A stretch of 34,750 bases of DNA. Source: Oerskovia merdavium (GTDB taxonomy: Bacteria > Actinomycetota > Actinomycetes > Actinomycetales > Cellulomonadaceae). The DNA lies in assembly GCF_014836755.1 (NCBI RefSeq), contig NZ_JACSQF010000008.1, positions 1 through 34,750 of the forward strand. The letters are read 5' to 3'. This document shows, piece by piece, positions 23,198-31,921 of the stretch. Positions within the stretch are counted from its first letter, which is position 1; each line of letters begins with the position of its first letter. Under the pieces are notes generated by a model. That model was not told the origin of the DNA. It made no database searches and saw only the letters and a list, made by a program, of their open reading frames with translations. Both the position numbers and the translations under genes were made by a program.

Positions 23198-23704
23198 TCA
23201 ACGCCCCCTGCGCCGGAACTCCAGAGGGTCCTCGACGAAGGGCTGCCAGGCAGCGCGCTCGTCGTCCGTGATGCGTCGCGGAGCCCCCGTCGACGCGTCG
23301 ACGACCACGATCGTCGTCGCGGCCTTGGCGTAGGGGCGGCTACCGATCGAGGGTCCGGTGCGTCCCGAGGGCTCGGGCCACTCGGTGTGGACCTCGTAGC
23401 AGACCTCGAGGCTCGCCCCGCCCAGGTGCCCGAGCCACATCTCGACGCGCACCGGGCTGCGCGTGAAGCCGAGCGGCCGCAGGTACTCGATCTCCTGCCG
23501 GGCGACGAGCGTGTGCGAGGTCGCGTGGGGGCCCGTGTCGAGCACGGCCGTGGGCCAGCTCTCCTCGACCGTGGCCTCGGGATGACGCCAGAAGGCCGTG
23601 ATGCGGGCGTCCTCGAGGAGCCGGAGCATCTCGACGTTGTTGACGTGCTGGTAGGCGTCGAGGTCGGACCAACGCAGGGCGACGGGGACGTGCAGGCGGG
23701 TCAT
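23198..23704 (-). CDS. 4HBT-type hotdog acyl-CoA thioesterase
   Basis: This 168-residue single hotdog-fold protein carries the active-site pattern RWSDLDAYQHVNNVEMLRLL (11-30), in which Asp16 is the usual catalytic acid of 4-hydroxybenzoyl-CoA thioesterase-like enzymes. The long helix is followed by QEIEYLRPL and the strand ending in ATTIVVVD. It should hydrolyse an acyl-CoA, with the chain unknown. The ATG has AAAGGA in good position. It is 91 bp downstream of the B1 GTPase gene, on the same strand. A short hairpin (CCACGTC 23739-23745 with GACGTGG 23762-23768) lies in that gap and may separate the transcripts. Confidence 0.88.
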   Translation of the reverse strand: MTRLHVPVALRWSDLDAYQHVNNVEMLRLLEDARITAFWRHPEATVEESWPTAVLDTGPHATSHTLVARQEIEYLRPLGFTRSPVRVEMWLGHLGGASLEVCYEVHTEWPEPSGRTGPSIGSRPYAKAATTIVVVDASTGAPRRITDDERAAWQPFVEDPLEFRRRGR

Positions 23705-23795
23705 GGAAGTCCTTTCTTCGATTCCGCAGGGCCTCGCACCACGTCGCGGCCGATGGCTCGGGACGTGGGGGCACCCGGGCCACCCTACGCCCGCC

Positions 23796-25382
23796 TCACC
23801 CCGCCGCGATATGGGCGGCCACGCGGCACGTCGTCAGGGCCGACAGCTCCTCGGCCACCGGCAGGCGCACCTGGCCGTCCGCGACCCGACCGACGCTCTC
23901 CCGCAGCCTGCGCCGGGCACGCGCGGCCCGCCGTCGGGCACCCAGCGCGCCCGCGAGGCGCGAGACGAGCGCCACGACCAGCCCGACCACCACCCCGCCC
24001 ACGACCATGAGCGTGGGCCACGGGAACCCGCGCCACGTCGGGGTCTCGGGCGCGGGCAGCTGGAGGTACGCGAGGACCGCGAGCACACCGAGCCACACGA
24101 GGCCCGCCGCCAGCACTCCCAGGACGACCCACTGGACGAAGCTCACGACCCCCCACCAGACGGGGCGTCGCGTGGCCTCGAGCTCGGTGCCGGCCACGGC
24201 GAGGTCGAGCGCGTCGTCCAGACCGTCGGTGCTCGACGCGACCCGGGACCGCGCGGCGAGCACCCAGTCCTCGGGCGCCCCTGCCGTCATGGTGCCGACG
24301 TACTCGCGGACCGCGACGTGGGCCCGGGCCGCGAGCGTGGGCGAGGCGGGCGGGAGCGACGTGCGCGAGAGGTCCGGCCGGTCCGTGCCGCGCGTCAGCC
24401 CGAGGCGGCGCAGCGGGTCCACGCGCAGGCGCCCGATCCAGCGCGTGGGGGGCCAGCCGGTCGCGGCCCGGGCACGCCGGTTCGCCGACCCTCGGACGGC
24501 GTCCACGACCGTGGGCACCCCCGCCGCGGCCTCGAGCGCGTCGACGAGCCGCTCGCGCGCGGCCTTCTGCGAACGGTCGGGGACCTTGTCCCCGCACGCG
24601 TCCGCGATCCTCGTCGCGACCCCGCGCACGTCGGCGACCAGGCGGGCCACCGCCGCCTCGCGCCGCGCGGCGGCCTGGTCGAGGAGCGCGTCGAGCTCGT
24701 CGACCCCCTGCCCCGTGGTCGCCGAGACGCCCAGCACGCGGGCCGCAGCGAGCCCGTCCTCGGCCACGAGGCGACGCAGGTCCGCGAGGCACGCGGTCGC
24801 CTCCTCGGGGGTCAGCCGGTCGATCTGGTTGAGCACGACCACGACGACGTCCCCGTGCCCCGCGAGCGGACGCAGGTACCGCTCGTGCAGCGCGGCGTCG
24901 GCGTACTTCTGCGGGTCCACGACCCACACCAGGAGGTCGACCCGCTCGACGAGCCGTTCGGCGATCGCCCGGTGCTCGGTCTCGACCGAGTCGTGGTCCG
25001 GCAGGTCCAGCAGCACGAGGCCCTGGGTCGCCACCGCCGCACGGTCGGCCGCGTGGTGCCGGTCACCGACCTCGAGCCAGCTCAGGAGAGGGTCCGCACC
25101 CGGACCCCAGACGACCGCCATGGGGCGCGACGTCGTTGGACGCGTGATGCCCGGGCGCGCGAGCGGCTCCCGGGCGATCGCGTTGAACAACGACGACTTG
25201 CCCGAACCGGTCGAGCCCGCGAGCGCCACGACCGTGTGCTCTGCCGACAGCGCGCTGCGCGTGGCCGTGCGGTCCAGGACCGCGCGCGCGTCGTCGAGGA
25301 GCGCTGCGGGCAGCCGCCCCTCCCCCGCGGAGACCGCGGTCTCGAGCGCGGAGACCCGGTCGGCGAGGTCGAGGCGGGCCAT
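23796..25382 (-). CDS. Dynamin-like GTPase, B-type partner of pair 1 (B1)
   Basis: A 528-residue large GTPase with a membrane anchor. G1 is GSTGSGKSS (56-64), switch I is RPTT (81-84), the G3 position reads DLPDHDS (126-132) instead of DxPG, G4 is NQID (185-188), and SATTGQG (220-226) resembles G5. WVVDPQKYAD (153-162) is shared almost exactly with B2. After a charged helical region, two hydrophobic segments (412-440, 457-478) form a hairpin anchor, followed by an Arg-rich stretch. The ATG overlaps the stop of A1 in TGATG, so translation is coupled. The layout fits bacterial dynamin-like proteins that remodel membranes in pairs. GTPase and membrane roles are family-based inference. Confidence 0.85.
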   Translation of the reverse strand: MARLDLADRVSALETAVSAGEGRLPAALLDDARAVLDRTATRSALSAEHTVVALAGSTGSGKSSLFNAIAREPLARPGITRPTTSRPMAVVWGPGADPLLSWLEVGDRHHAADRAAVATQGLVLLDLPDHDSVETEHRAIAERLVERVDLLVWVVDPQKYADAALHERYLRPLAGHGDVVVVVLNQIDRLTPEEATACLADLRRLVAEDGLAAARVLGVSATTGQGVDELDALLDQAAARREAAVARLVADVRGVATRIADACGDKVPDRSQKAARERLVDALEAAAGVPTVVDAVRGSANRRARAATGWPPTRWIGRLRVDPLRRLGLTRGTDRPDLSRTSLPPASPTLAARAHVAVREYVGTMTAGAPEDWVLAARSRVASSTDGLDDALDLAVAGTELEATRRPVWWGVVSFVQWVVLGVLAAGLVWLGVLAVLAYLQLPAPETPTWRGFPWPTLMVVGGVVVGLVVALVSRLAGALGARRRAARARRRLRESVGRVADGQVRLPVAEELSALTTCRVAAHIAAG

Positions 25383-27595
25383 CAGCGCTCGTCCCCGGGC
25401 TCGTCGGTCGCGGTCGTGCTGGTCACGTCGGCGGCGGTCTCGTCGGCGGGGCGTGCCCCGAACAGGCGCCGCCAGAAGCCGGGACGCTCGGCGCCCGGCC
25501 GTTCCTCCGCGGGAGGCGTGCCGGGGGTGCGGGGGTCGTGCGCGTGCGCGCCGCGCAGGGCTCCCGCCTGCCCGACGACGGAGCCCGGGTCCGGCGCACC
25601 GGTCACCTCTGCGGCGCGGGCCTTCTGCTCGCGCCGCGCGGCCCGGCGCACCTCCTCGGCCGCGGCGCGCAGCGGGGCACCGGTCGCCTCCCCCGTGCCG
25701 AGCGCGTCGAGCTGGGACGTGAAACGTCGGGCCTCGCCGTCGAGCACGGCCCCGACGCGGGCCGAGAGGCGGTCCTGGGCCGTGCGCGTGAGCCGGCGCA
25801 CGGCGTCGTCGCCGAACACGGCCTCGAGCAGCTTCTGGGCGAGCACCGCGGTGCCGCCCGCGATACCGATCTCCGCCCCCGTGATGCCGCCCGTGGACGC
25901 GAAGACCAGGACCATGAGCGAGACGCCGAGCCCGTTGAGCCCGAACGACAGAGCACGCGCCGTGCCCCTCTTGGCCGCGGCCTGCTCGCTCACGAGCGCG
26001 AGGACGTCCGCCTGCCAGCCCCGGATCTCCTCGGCCACCCGGGTGCGCAGGGTGCCCGAGGCGCGGGACAGGTCGAGCCCGTCGAGCAGCGCGGCCCCCG
26101 ACGGATCGGCGCGCCACGCGCGGTAGCTGCGCTCGGCGGCCTCCTCGGCCGCGTCGAGCACGACCGACTCCAGCCCGTGCGTGATGGCCTCCTCGACCTC
26201 GGGGACCTTGCGCCCCTTGCCCCGGAAGAACCCGCTGATCGCGTCGCGGACCGAGCCCACCTTCTGCTCGACCGCCCGGAAGAACTCGCCCGTCCCGACG
26301 AAGTCCTGCCAGCGCGAGAGCACCTCGCCGCGCAGCATGGTGCCGTCGCTCGTCGCGGCCAGGACCGTCCGGCGCGCGTCCTCGTACGCGGCGTCGACCG
26401 CGGCACGCAGGTACCCGTCGGCCTCGTGCTGCACGTCGACCGCGCCCGCGAGCTCGGTCGCGCGCCGGACCAGGTCGTCGACCACACCGTCGCGCGTCGC
26501 GTCGATCACGGCCGAGCGCGCGCCCGCGTCCCCTCCGAGGGCCGTGAGCCAGCGGGAGATCTCCCCCACCGCGGTCTCGGGAAGGAGCCCGTCGACGAGG
26601 TGCGCCTCGGGCACCAGGAAGATCGGCGCGTGCCCCAGACCGTTCTCGGAGGCCAGGCGGTGCAGGTCGGCGCCCACGGCCTCGGCGCCGGGGTCGACGC
26701 GGTCGAGCACCAGGGCCACCTGAGCCCGGCGCCGGGCGGCCTCGTGCAGCAGGTCCCACGGCACCGCGTCGGCGTAGCGCGCGGCCGTCGTGACGAAGAG
26801 CCAGAGGTCCGCGGCCCCGAGGAGCTGTGCCGCGAGCTCCCTGTTCTCGACGACGACCGAGTCGACGTCGGGGGCGTCGAGGAGCGCAAGGCCCTGCGGG
26901 AGGGCCTCGGACGCCACCAGGCGTACCGACCGGTGGGCCGACGGGCTGTCCGTGTGGTCGACGGTCCCGGTCACGCGCGCTAGCCCGGGCAGGATGCGGT
27001 CGGTGCTGAACCAGCGCACGTCCAGGGGGTGGTGCACGAGCACGGGAGAGCGCGTCGTGGGCCGCAGCACGCCGGGCACCGTGACCTTCTCGCCCAGGAC
27101 CGAGTTCACGAGCGTGGACTTGCCCGCCCCCGTCGACCCGCCCACGACCACGAGCAACGGGGCGCTGCGGGCTCGCAGGCGCGGCAGCAGGTAGTCGTCG
27201 AGCTGGTCGACCGCGAGCGCGAGCGTCCGGCGGTCCTCCTCGACCCCGGGCGTCGTCAGGGGCAGGCGCTGGGCGGTGAGCTCGCCGCGCAGGACGTCGA
27301 GGGCCGCGACGAGCTCGTCCGTGCCCGACTGCGCGGCACGTTCGAGCGACCGCCCGACCACGGGGTCCTCCGCTGCGGCGTGCCGCCCGAGCAGGCTCTC
27401 CTCGACCGACGAGGGCCCGTTCGCCGAGGGCCCGTCTGCCGAGCTGCTGGGCGCCGGCGCGTCGAGGTCCTGCCCGGTGCCGGCGGGACCGCTGCCGGCG
27501 CCGGGCTCGCCCGGCCCGTCGTCGCTCGTGCGCGCGGCACCGCCGTCGGGGTCGCCGCCGACGGTCCGGCCGGCGTCGTCGCTCGGGATGGTCAT
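25382..27595 (-). CDS. Dynamin-like GTPase, A-type partner of pair 1 (A1)
   Basis: A 737-residue large GTPase. Residues 1-65 are disordered (Pro, Gly, Ser, Asp). G1 is GSTGAGKST (153-161), switch I RPTT (178-181), and the G3 position DAPDVDS (240-246). The G4 position reads LDRVD (297-301) in place of NKxD, so base recognition may be weak. ADLWLFVTTAARYADAVPW (262-280) is nearly identical in A2. The helical region 380-545 leads to a hydrophobic hairpin (about 549-590, with GGITGAEIGIAGG), then a basic coil and an acidic tail. The ATG at 27595 has GAGG upstream; the frame is open further but without homology. B1 starts on its last base. No promoter is visible in the 257 bp upstream, which mainly hold the ettA terminator. 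Confidence 0.85.
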   Translation of the reverse strand: MTIPSDDAGRTVGGDPDGGAARTSDDGPGEPGAGSGPAGTGQDLDAPAPSSSADGPSANGPSSVEESLLGRHAAAEDPVVGRSLERAAQSGTDELVAALDVLRGELTAQRLPLTTPGVEEDRRTLALAVDQLDDYLLPRLRARSAPLLVVVGGSTGAGKSTLVNSVLGEKVTVPGVLRPTTRSPVLVHHPLDVRWFSTDRILPGLARVTGTVDHTDSPSAHRSVRLVASEALPQGLALLDAPDVDSVVVENRELAAQLLGAADLWLFVTTAARYADAVPWDLLHEAARRRAQVALVLDRVDPGAEAVGADLHRLASENGLGHAPIFLVPEAHLVDGLLPETAVGEISRWLTALGGDAGARSAVIDATRDGVVDDLVRRATELAGAVDVQHEADGYLRAAVDAAYEDARRTVLAATSDGTMLRGEVLSRWQDFVGTGEFFRAVEQKVGSVRDAISGFFRGKGRKVPEVEEAITHGLESVVLDAAEEAAERSYRAWRADPSGAALLDGLDLSRASGTLRTRVAEEIRGWQADVLALVSEQAAAKRGTARALSFGLNGLGVSLMVLVFASTGGITGAEIGIAGGTAVLAQKLLEAVFGDDAVRRLTRTAQDRLSARVGAVLDGEARRFTSQLDALGTGEATGAPLRAAAEEVRRAARREQKARAAEVTGAPDPGSVVGQAGALRGAHAHDPRTPGTPPAEERPGAERPGFWRRLFGARPADETAADVTSTTATDEPGDER

Positions 27596-27752
27596 GGGCC
27601 TCAGTCTGCCGGACCCGGCAGCCGAGCGACCGGTGAGCGCGCCGCGCACGCCGGGTGACGTCGGGCCGGAGGCCGCGAGCGCGGGAGAGCTGGACCGGGC
27701 GAGTCGGGAGGGGAGACGGGGGCGACCGGCCCAGCCCGCGGGCGGCGCGCCA

Positions 27753-27798
27753 CGCACCAGAGGGCCCCGACGAGGATTCGTCGGGGCCCTCTGGTGCG
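27753..27798 (-). terminator. 21-bp perfect hairpin after ettA
   Basis: Bases 27753-27773 pair without mismatch with 27778-27798 around a GGAT tetraloop. It lies 54 bases beyond the ettA stop on the minus strand and should separate ettA from dynamin pair 1. The stretch 27596-27752 before A1 shows no further feature. Confidence 0.85.
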
Positions 27799-27852
27799 GA
27801 GCGTGTCGTTCGTCGCGGCTGCCCCGGTGGGGCGGCACGCGTCAGCGACGGA

Positions 27853-29535
27853 TCAGTCGCGCGTCAGCTTGCGGTACGTGACGCGGTGCGGGCGCGCTGC
27901 GTCCGCGCCGAGGCGGCCGATCTTGTTCTCCTCGTACGAGGCGAAGTTGCCCTCGAACCAGTACCAGTTCGCCGGGTCCTCCTCGGTGCCCTCGTACGCG
28001 AGGATGTGCGTCGCGACGCGGTCGAGGAACCACCGGTCGTGCGAGACCACGACGGCGCAGCCCGGGAACTCGAGCAGGGCGTTCTCGAGCGAGCCGAGGG
28101 TCTCGACGTCCAGGTCGTTGGTGGGCTCGTCGAGCAGCAGGAGGTTTCCACCCTGCTTGAGGGTCAGCGCGAGGTTCAGACGGTTGCGCTCACCGCCCGA
28201 GAGCACGCCGGCCGGCTTCTGCTGGTCCGGACCCTTGAAGCCGAACGCCGCGACGTAGGCGCGCGAGGGCATCTCGACGTTGCCGACCTTGATGAAGTCG
28301 AGCCCGTCGGAGACGACCTCGAACAGCGTCTTCTTGGGGTCGATCCCGCCGCGCGACTGGTCGACGTAGGAGATCGACACGGTCTCGCCGACCTTGAGGT
28401 CGCCGCCGTCGAGGGGCTCCAGGCCGACGATGGTCTTGAACAGCGTCGTCTTGCCGACACCGTTCGGACCGATCACGCCGACGATGCCGTTGCGGGGCAG
28501 CGTGAAGCTGAGCCCGTCGATGAGCTTGCGCCCGTCGAAGCCCTTCTGCAGGTTCGAGGCCTCGAGGACGACGGACCCCAGGCGCGGGCCCGGCGGGATC
28601 TGGATCTCCTCGAAGTCCAGCTTCCTGGTGCGGTCCGCCTCGGCAGCCATCTCCTCGTAGCGCGCCAGACGCGCCTTCGACTTGGTCTGGCGGCCCTTCG
28701 CGTTGGAGCGGACCCACTCGAGCTCGTCCTTCAGACGCTTCGCGAGCTTCTGGTCCTTCTTGCCCTGGATCGCCAGGCGCTCCTGCTTCTTCTCCAGGTA
28801 CGTGGAGTAGTTGCCCTCGTAGGGGTACAGGCGTCCGCGGTCGACCTCGCAGATCCACTCCGCGACGTGGTCGAGGAAGTAGCGGTCGTGGGTCACGGCG
28901 AGGATCGCGCCGGGGTAGGACGCGAGGTGCTGCTCGAGCCACAGGACCGACTCGGCGTCCAGGTGGTTGGTGGGCTCGTCGAGGAGCAGGAGGTCCGGCT
29001 TCTCGAGGAGGAGCTTGCACAGGGCGACGCGGCGACGCTCACCACCCGAGAGCACCGACACGTCGGCGTCCGGCGGCGGGCAGCGCAGCGCGTCCATGGC
29101 CTGCTCGAGCTGCGAGTCGAGGTCCCACGCGTCGGCGGCGTCGATGGCCTCCTGGAGGGTGCCCATCTCGGCGAGCAGCGCGTCGAAGTCTGCGTCCGGC
29201 TCGGCCATGAGCGCCGAGATCTCGTTGAAGCGGTCGAGCTTGCCCTTGATCTCGGCCACGCCCTCCTCGACGTTGCCGAGGACCGTCTTCTCCTCGTTCA
29301 GCGGCGGCTCCTGCAGCAGGATGCCGACCGAGTAGCCGGGCGAGAGCCGGGCGTCGCCGTTCGAGGGTTGCTCCAGCCCGGCCATGATCTTCAGGATCGT
29401 GGACTTACCGGCACCGTTGGGGCCGACCACACCGATCTTGGCACCGGGAAGGAAGTTCAGGGTGACGTCGTCGAGGATGACCTTGTCACCGTGCGCCTTG
29501 CGCGCCTTGTACATGGAGTAGATGAACTCAGCCAC
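27853..29535 (-). CDS. ettA: Energy-dependent translational throttle protein EttA (ABC-F ATPase)
   Basis: This 560-residue ABC-F protein binds the ribosomal E site and couples ATP level to the start of elongation. It has two ATPase domains: Walker A GPNGAGKST (38-46) and GPNGVGKTT (356-364), LSGGER twice (162-167 and near 444), and LDEPTNHLDA / LDEPTNDLDV. The EttA-specific arm lies at about 92-140 and the P-site linker at about 241-325, with the basic run KGRQTKSKARLARYEEM. The C-terminal YEGTEEDPANWYWFEGNFASY is typical of EttA. The start is GTG with no clear ribosome site or leaderless box. It lies 111 bp downstream of ssb, after a hairpin. Confidence 0.95.
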   Translation of the reverse strand: MAEFIYSMYKARKAHGDKVILDDVTLNFLPGAKIGVVGPNGAGKSTILKIMAGLEQPSNGDARLSPGYSVGILLQEPPLNEEKTVLGNVEEGVAEIKGKLDRFNEISALMAEPDADFDALLAEMGTLQEAIDAADAWDLDSQLEQAMDALRCPPPDADVSVLSGGERRRVALCKLLLEKPDLLLLDEPTNHLDAESVLWLEQHLASYPGAILAVTHDRYFLDHVAEWICEVDRGRLYPYEGNYSTYLEKKQERLAIQGKKDQKLAKRLKDELEWVRSNAKGRQTKSKARLARYEEMAAEADRTRKLDFEEIQIPPGPRLGSVVLEASNLQKGFDGRKLIDGLSFTLPRNGIVGVIGPNGVGKTTLFKTIVGLEPLDGGDLKVGETVSISYVDQSRGGIDPKKTLFEVVSDGLDFIKVGNVEMPSRAYVAAFGFKGPDQQKPAGVLSGGERNRLNLALTLKQGGNLLLLDEPTNDLDVETLGSLENALLEFPGCAVVVSHDRWFLDRVATHILAYEGTEEDPANWYWFEGNFASYEENKIGRLGADAARPHRVTYRKLTRD

Positions 29536-29574
29536 TGGCTCTGTTCCACCGTTCGATCGCTCGCGGGATGCTGT

Positions 29575-29614
29575 GCGCCCGCCCCGGACCCGGGGTGCCC
29601 CAGGTGGGGCGGGC
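29575..29614 (-). terminator. Hairpin after ssb
   Basis: CGCCCGCCCC (29575-29584) pairs with GGGGCGGGCG (29605-29614). The 20-base loop can fold further (GGGG with CCCC). It lies 32 bases beyond the ssb stop on the minus strand and just before the ettA start, so read-through could also make it part of the ettA leader. Confidence 0.6.
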
Positions 29615-29646
29615 GTCTTCGACCCCTCAGCCTACGCGGTCGAGGT

Positions 29647-30291
29647 TCAGCGCGTCGCCAGGAGCTCGCGGGCCACGGCCTCCTCGCCCGGGTCCTCGTC
29701 GGCACCGAGGCGCGCGGCACCCTCGTCCTCGTCGAGGTCGAGCGCGTCGTCGACCAGGCCGTGCTCGGCGTCGTCGTCCTCGGCGACCGGCTCCCCCAGC
29801 GGGCCCAGGTCCCACTCGGTGTCGCGGCCGGTGTCGGCGAGCAGTCCCGAGGCCTCCTCGTTCCCTGCCCTCTGCCCGGGGTCGACGGCCACCTGGCCGC
29901 TCGTGGCGTCGTCAAGCGTGGTGGGGCGGTGGACCGTGGGCGAGAAGCGGGCCTGCCCCCGCGTGAGGTCCGGTCCCAACGCGCTCGCCTCGATCACGAG
30001 GTTGGTGCGCGGCCCCTCGGGGCTGGTCCACTCGTCGACCGCGAGGCGTCCCGTGACCACGACCGCGTCGCCCTTGCGCAGCGAGGCCACGACGTTCTGG
30101 GCCATGCTCCGCCACGCCTTGACCGTGAACCAGATGGTCCGGCCGTCGACCCACTCGCCGCGCGTACGGTCGAGGTAGCGCGTGGTGCTCGCGATGCGGA
30201 AGCTCGTGAAGTCGTTGCCGGTCGGGGACGCGAACAGCCTGGGGCTCGTGCCCATGAAGCCTGCCAGCGTGACCGTGACGTCGTTGCCCAT
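29647..30291 (-). CDS. ssb: Single-stranded DNA-binding protein paralogue without the usual C-terminal tip
   Basis: A 214-residue protein with an OB fold in residues 1-110 (MGNDVTVTLAGFMG, FRIASTTRYLDR, WFTVKAWRSMAQNV, KGDAVVVTGRLAVDEW). It should bind single-stranded DNA as a tetramer. The tail is acidic (AEDDDAEHGL, DLDEDEGA) but ends ARELLATR and lacks the DDDIPF-type tip that recruits repair and replication proteins. It is therefore probably a secondary SSB, with the main one elsewhere next to rpsF/rpsR. GGAGG lies four bases before the ATG. It follows the B2 gene by 43 bp on the same strand and may be in its operon. Confidence 0.9.
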   Translation of the reverse strand: MGNDVTVTLAGFMGTSPRLFASPTGNDFTSFRIASTTRYLDRTRGEWVDGRTIWFTVKAWRSMAQNVVASLRKGDAVVVTGRLAVDEWTSPEGPRTNLVIEASALGPDLTRGQARFSPTVHRPTTLDDATSGQVAVDPGQRAGNEEASGLLADTGRDTEWDLGPLGEPVAEDDDAEHGLVDDALDLDEDEGAARLGADEDPGEEAVARELLATR

Positions 30292-30334
30292 CGTTCCTCC
30301 TGGGTGCGGGGCCGGCCTGGTGCCGACCGCGACC

Positions 30335-31921
30335 TCAGGCTGACGGTTCGCGGGCCGCCGTGTCCTGCGTCGAGGGGTCGTCTGTGGACGGGGCGACCAT
30401 GTCCTGGGGTGTGGGCAACCTCAACGCCCCGGTGAGCGGTGCCGCCCTGCCCGTGTCCCGCGCGGACTGCGCGAGCTCCCGCACCCTGCGGTGCTCGTCG
30501 AGCAGCTTCTGCGTGGGCTTGCCCATGGTCTCCTGGACCACGCGCTCGACCGCCCCGCGCCCCGACGCCAGGACCGTCGCCTCACGCCGACGGGCCAGGG
30601 TCCGGCGGATCTGGATCCCCGCGAGGAAGAAGCCGAGCGCCACCAGGACGGCCGCGCCCGCCACGATCGCGAAGGTCGCGACGATCGTCCGGTCGAGGTC
30701 CAGCACGCCCAGCGAGCTGAGGATCGCGAGCGCCCCCGTGACGACGGCCACGCCGATCGCCACGAGCGCCGTGGTGCGCGTCGCACGAGCCGACGAAGGG
30801 CCACGCGTGTCGAGCGAGACCTTGGACAGCGCCCGCTGGGTGTCCTCGACCAGGCGGTCTGCCGGGGCGACGGCCTCGTCGAGCGCCCGCTTCCAGCCCG
30901 GGCGCAAGGACTTCCCGGCCCGCGCGAGCCACCGGCTGCGCGAGAGCGCGACCGCGTCGGTCTGCGGCGGCGCGAACTCGGGTCGGCCGTAGCCGTTGCG
31001 CACGGCCGCGGCGACCTGGCCGGCCACCGCGGAGAGCCCGGTCGCCTCGCCGATCGCGACGACCTCCTCGTCGACCGCGGTGCTCATGGTCCACGGCACC
31101 TCGCCCGGGGTCTGCTCGAGCAGCAGGGCCCCCGCGCGGTCGAGCTCGCCCGCGACCCGGCTCGCGGCGACGCTGCGACGGGCCACGGCCTGCTGCAGCA
31201 GCTCGCGCACCTGGCCGAGCCCCTCTCCCGTGCGGGCCGAGACCATGGTCACGTACACCCCGGACAGGCCGTCCTCCTCGAGGAGGCGACCCATGTCCGC
31301 GACGAGGTTGCCGCGCTGCGTGGTCGGGACCGTGTCGATCTGGTTGAGCGCCACGACCATCGACGCCTCGAGCCCGACCGACTTCTGCAGGTAGCCCGAG
31401 TGCAGCGCGTCGTCCGCGTACTTCTGGGGGTCCACGACCCACACGAGCAGGTCGACGAGCGGCAGGACGCGGTCGACGACCGCCTGGTGCGCGGGCTCGA
31501 TCGAGTCGTGGTCCGGCAGGTCGAGCAGGACCAGCCCGTCGAGGCCCTCCTCGGCGTCCCCGTCGAGCTCGCTGCCCCGCGTGATGCGCCGCTCCGGGTC
31601 GACCTCGAGCCAGTCCAGGAGCGCCGTGGCCTGGTCGCTCCACGAGCACGCCGTGATGCGGGCCGTCGTGGGTCGCTTGGCGCCCACGTCGGCGAAGTTC
31701 AGGCGCGAGATGCGGTTGAACAGGCTCGACTTGCCCGAGCCCGTGCCGCCCGCGAGCGCCACGACCGTGTGGTCGACGCCCAGGGCAAGCCGCTCGCGCA
31801 CCCCGCCGATCGCGGTCCGGATCCGGTCCGCGACCTCCGGGTCGAGCCGGTCCCCCGCGAGATCGAGGGCCCTGCCGAGGTCGTCCGCACGGGACCTGAG
31901 CTGAGAGTCGTGGGACGTCAT
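30335..31921 (-). CDS. Dynamin-like GTPase, B-type partner of pair 2 (B2)
   Basis: A 528-residue GTPase, the same length as B1. G1 is GGTGSGKSS (58-66), switch I RPTT (83-86), G3 position DLPDHDS (134-140), G4 NQID (193-196), and G5-like SARTGEG (228-234). WVVDPQKYADDALH (161-174) matches B1. Two hydrophobic segments (383-404 and 412-437) form a membrane hairpin, then an Arg-rich run and a helical tail. Its ATG overlaps the A2 stop in ATGA (four bases), so translation is coupled. It probably acts with A2 at the membrane. The function is inferred from gene layout and family. Confidence 0.85.
   Translation of the reverse strand: MTSHDSQLRSRADDLGRALDLAGDRLDPEVADRIRTAIGGVRERLALGVDHTVVALAGGTGSGKSSLFNRISRLNFADVGAKRPTTARITACSWSDQATALLDWLEVDPERRITRGSELDGDAEEGLDGLVLLDLPDHDSIEPAHQAVVDRVLPLVDLLVWVVDPQKYADDALHSGYLQKSVGLEASMVVALNQIDTVPTTQRGNLVADMGRLLEEDGLSGVYVTMVSARTGEGLGQVRELLQQAVARRSVAASRVAGELDRAGALLLEQTPGEVPWTMSTAVDEEVVAIGEATGLSAVAGQVAAAVRNGYGRPEFAPPQTDAVALSRSRWLARAGKSLRPGWKRALDEAVAPADRLVEDTQRALSKVSLDTRGPSSARATRTTALVAIGVAVVTGALAILSSLGVLDLDRTIVATFAIVAGAAVLVALGFFLAGIQIRRTLARRREATVLASGRGAVERVVQETMGKPTQKLLDEHRRVRELAQSARDTGRAAPLTGALRLPTPQDMVAPSTDDPSTQDTAAREPSA

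Noticed and set aside
23703-26126. Long plus-strand open frame over the B1 and A1 GTPase genes
   Set aside because: Antisense to genes with complete GTP-binding motifs; Arg-rich low-complexity translation.
27655-30435. A 926-codon plus-strand open frame over ettA and ssb
   Set aside because: It covers two well-supported minus-strand genes and the terminator at 27753, and its product has no recognisable domain.
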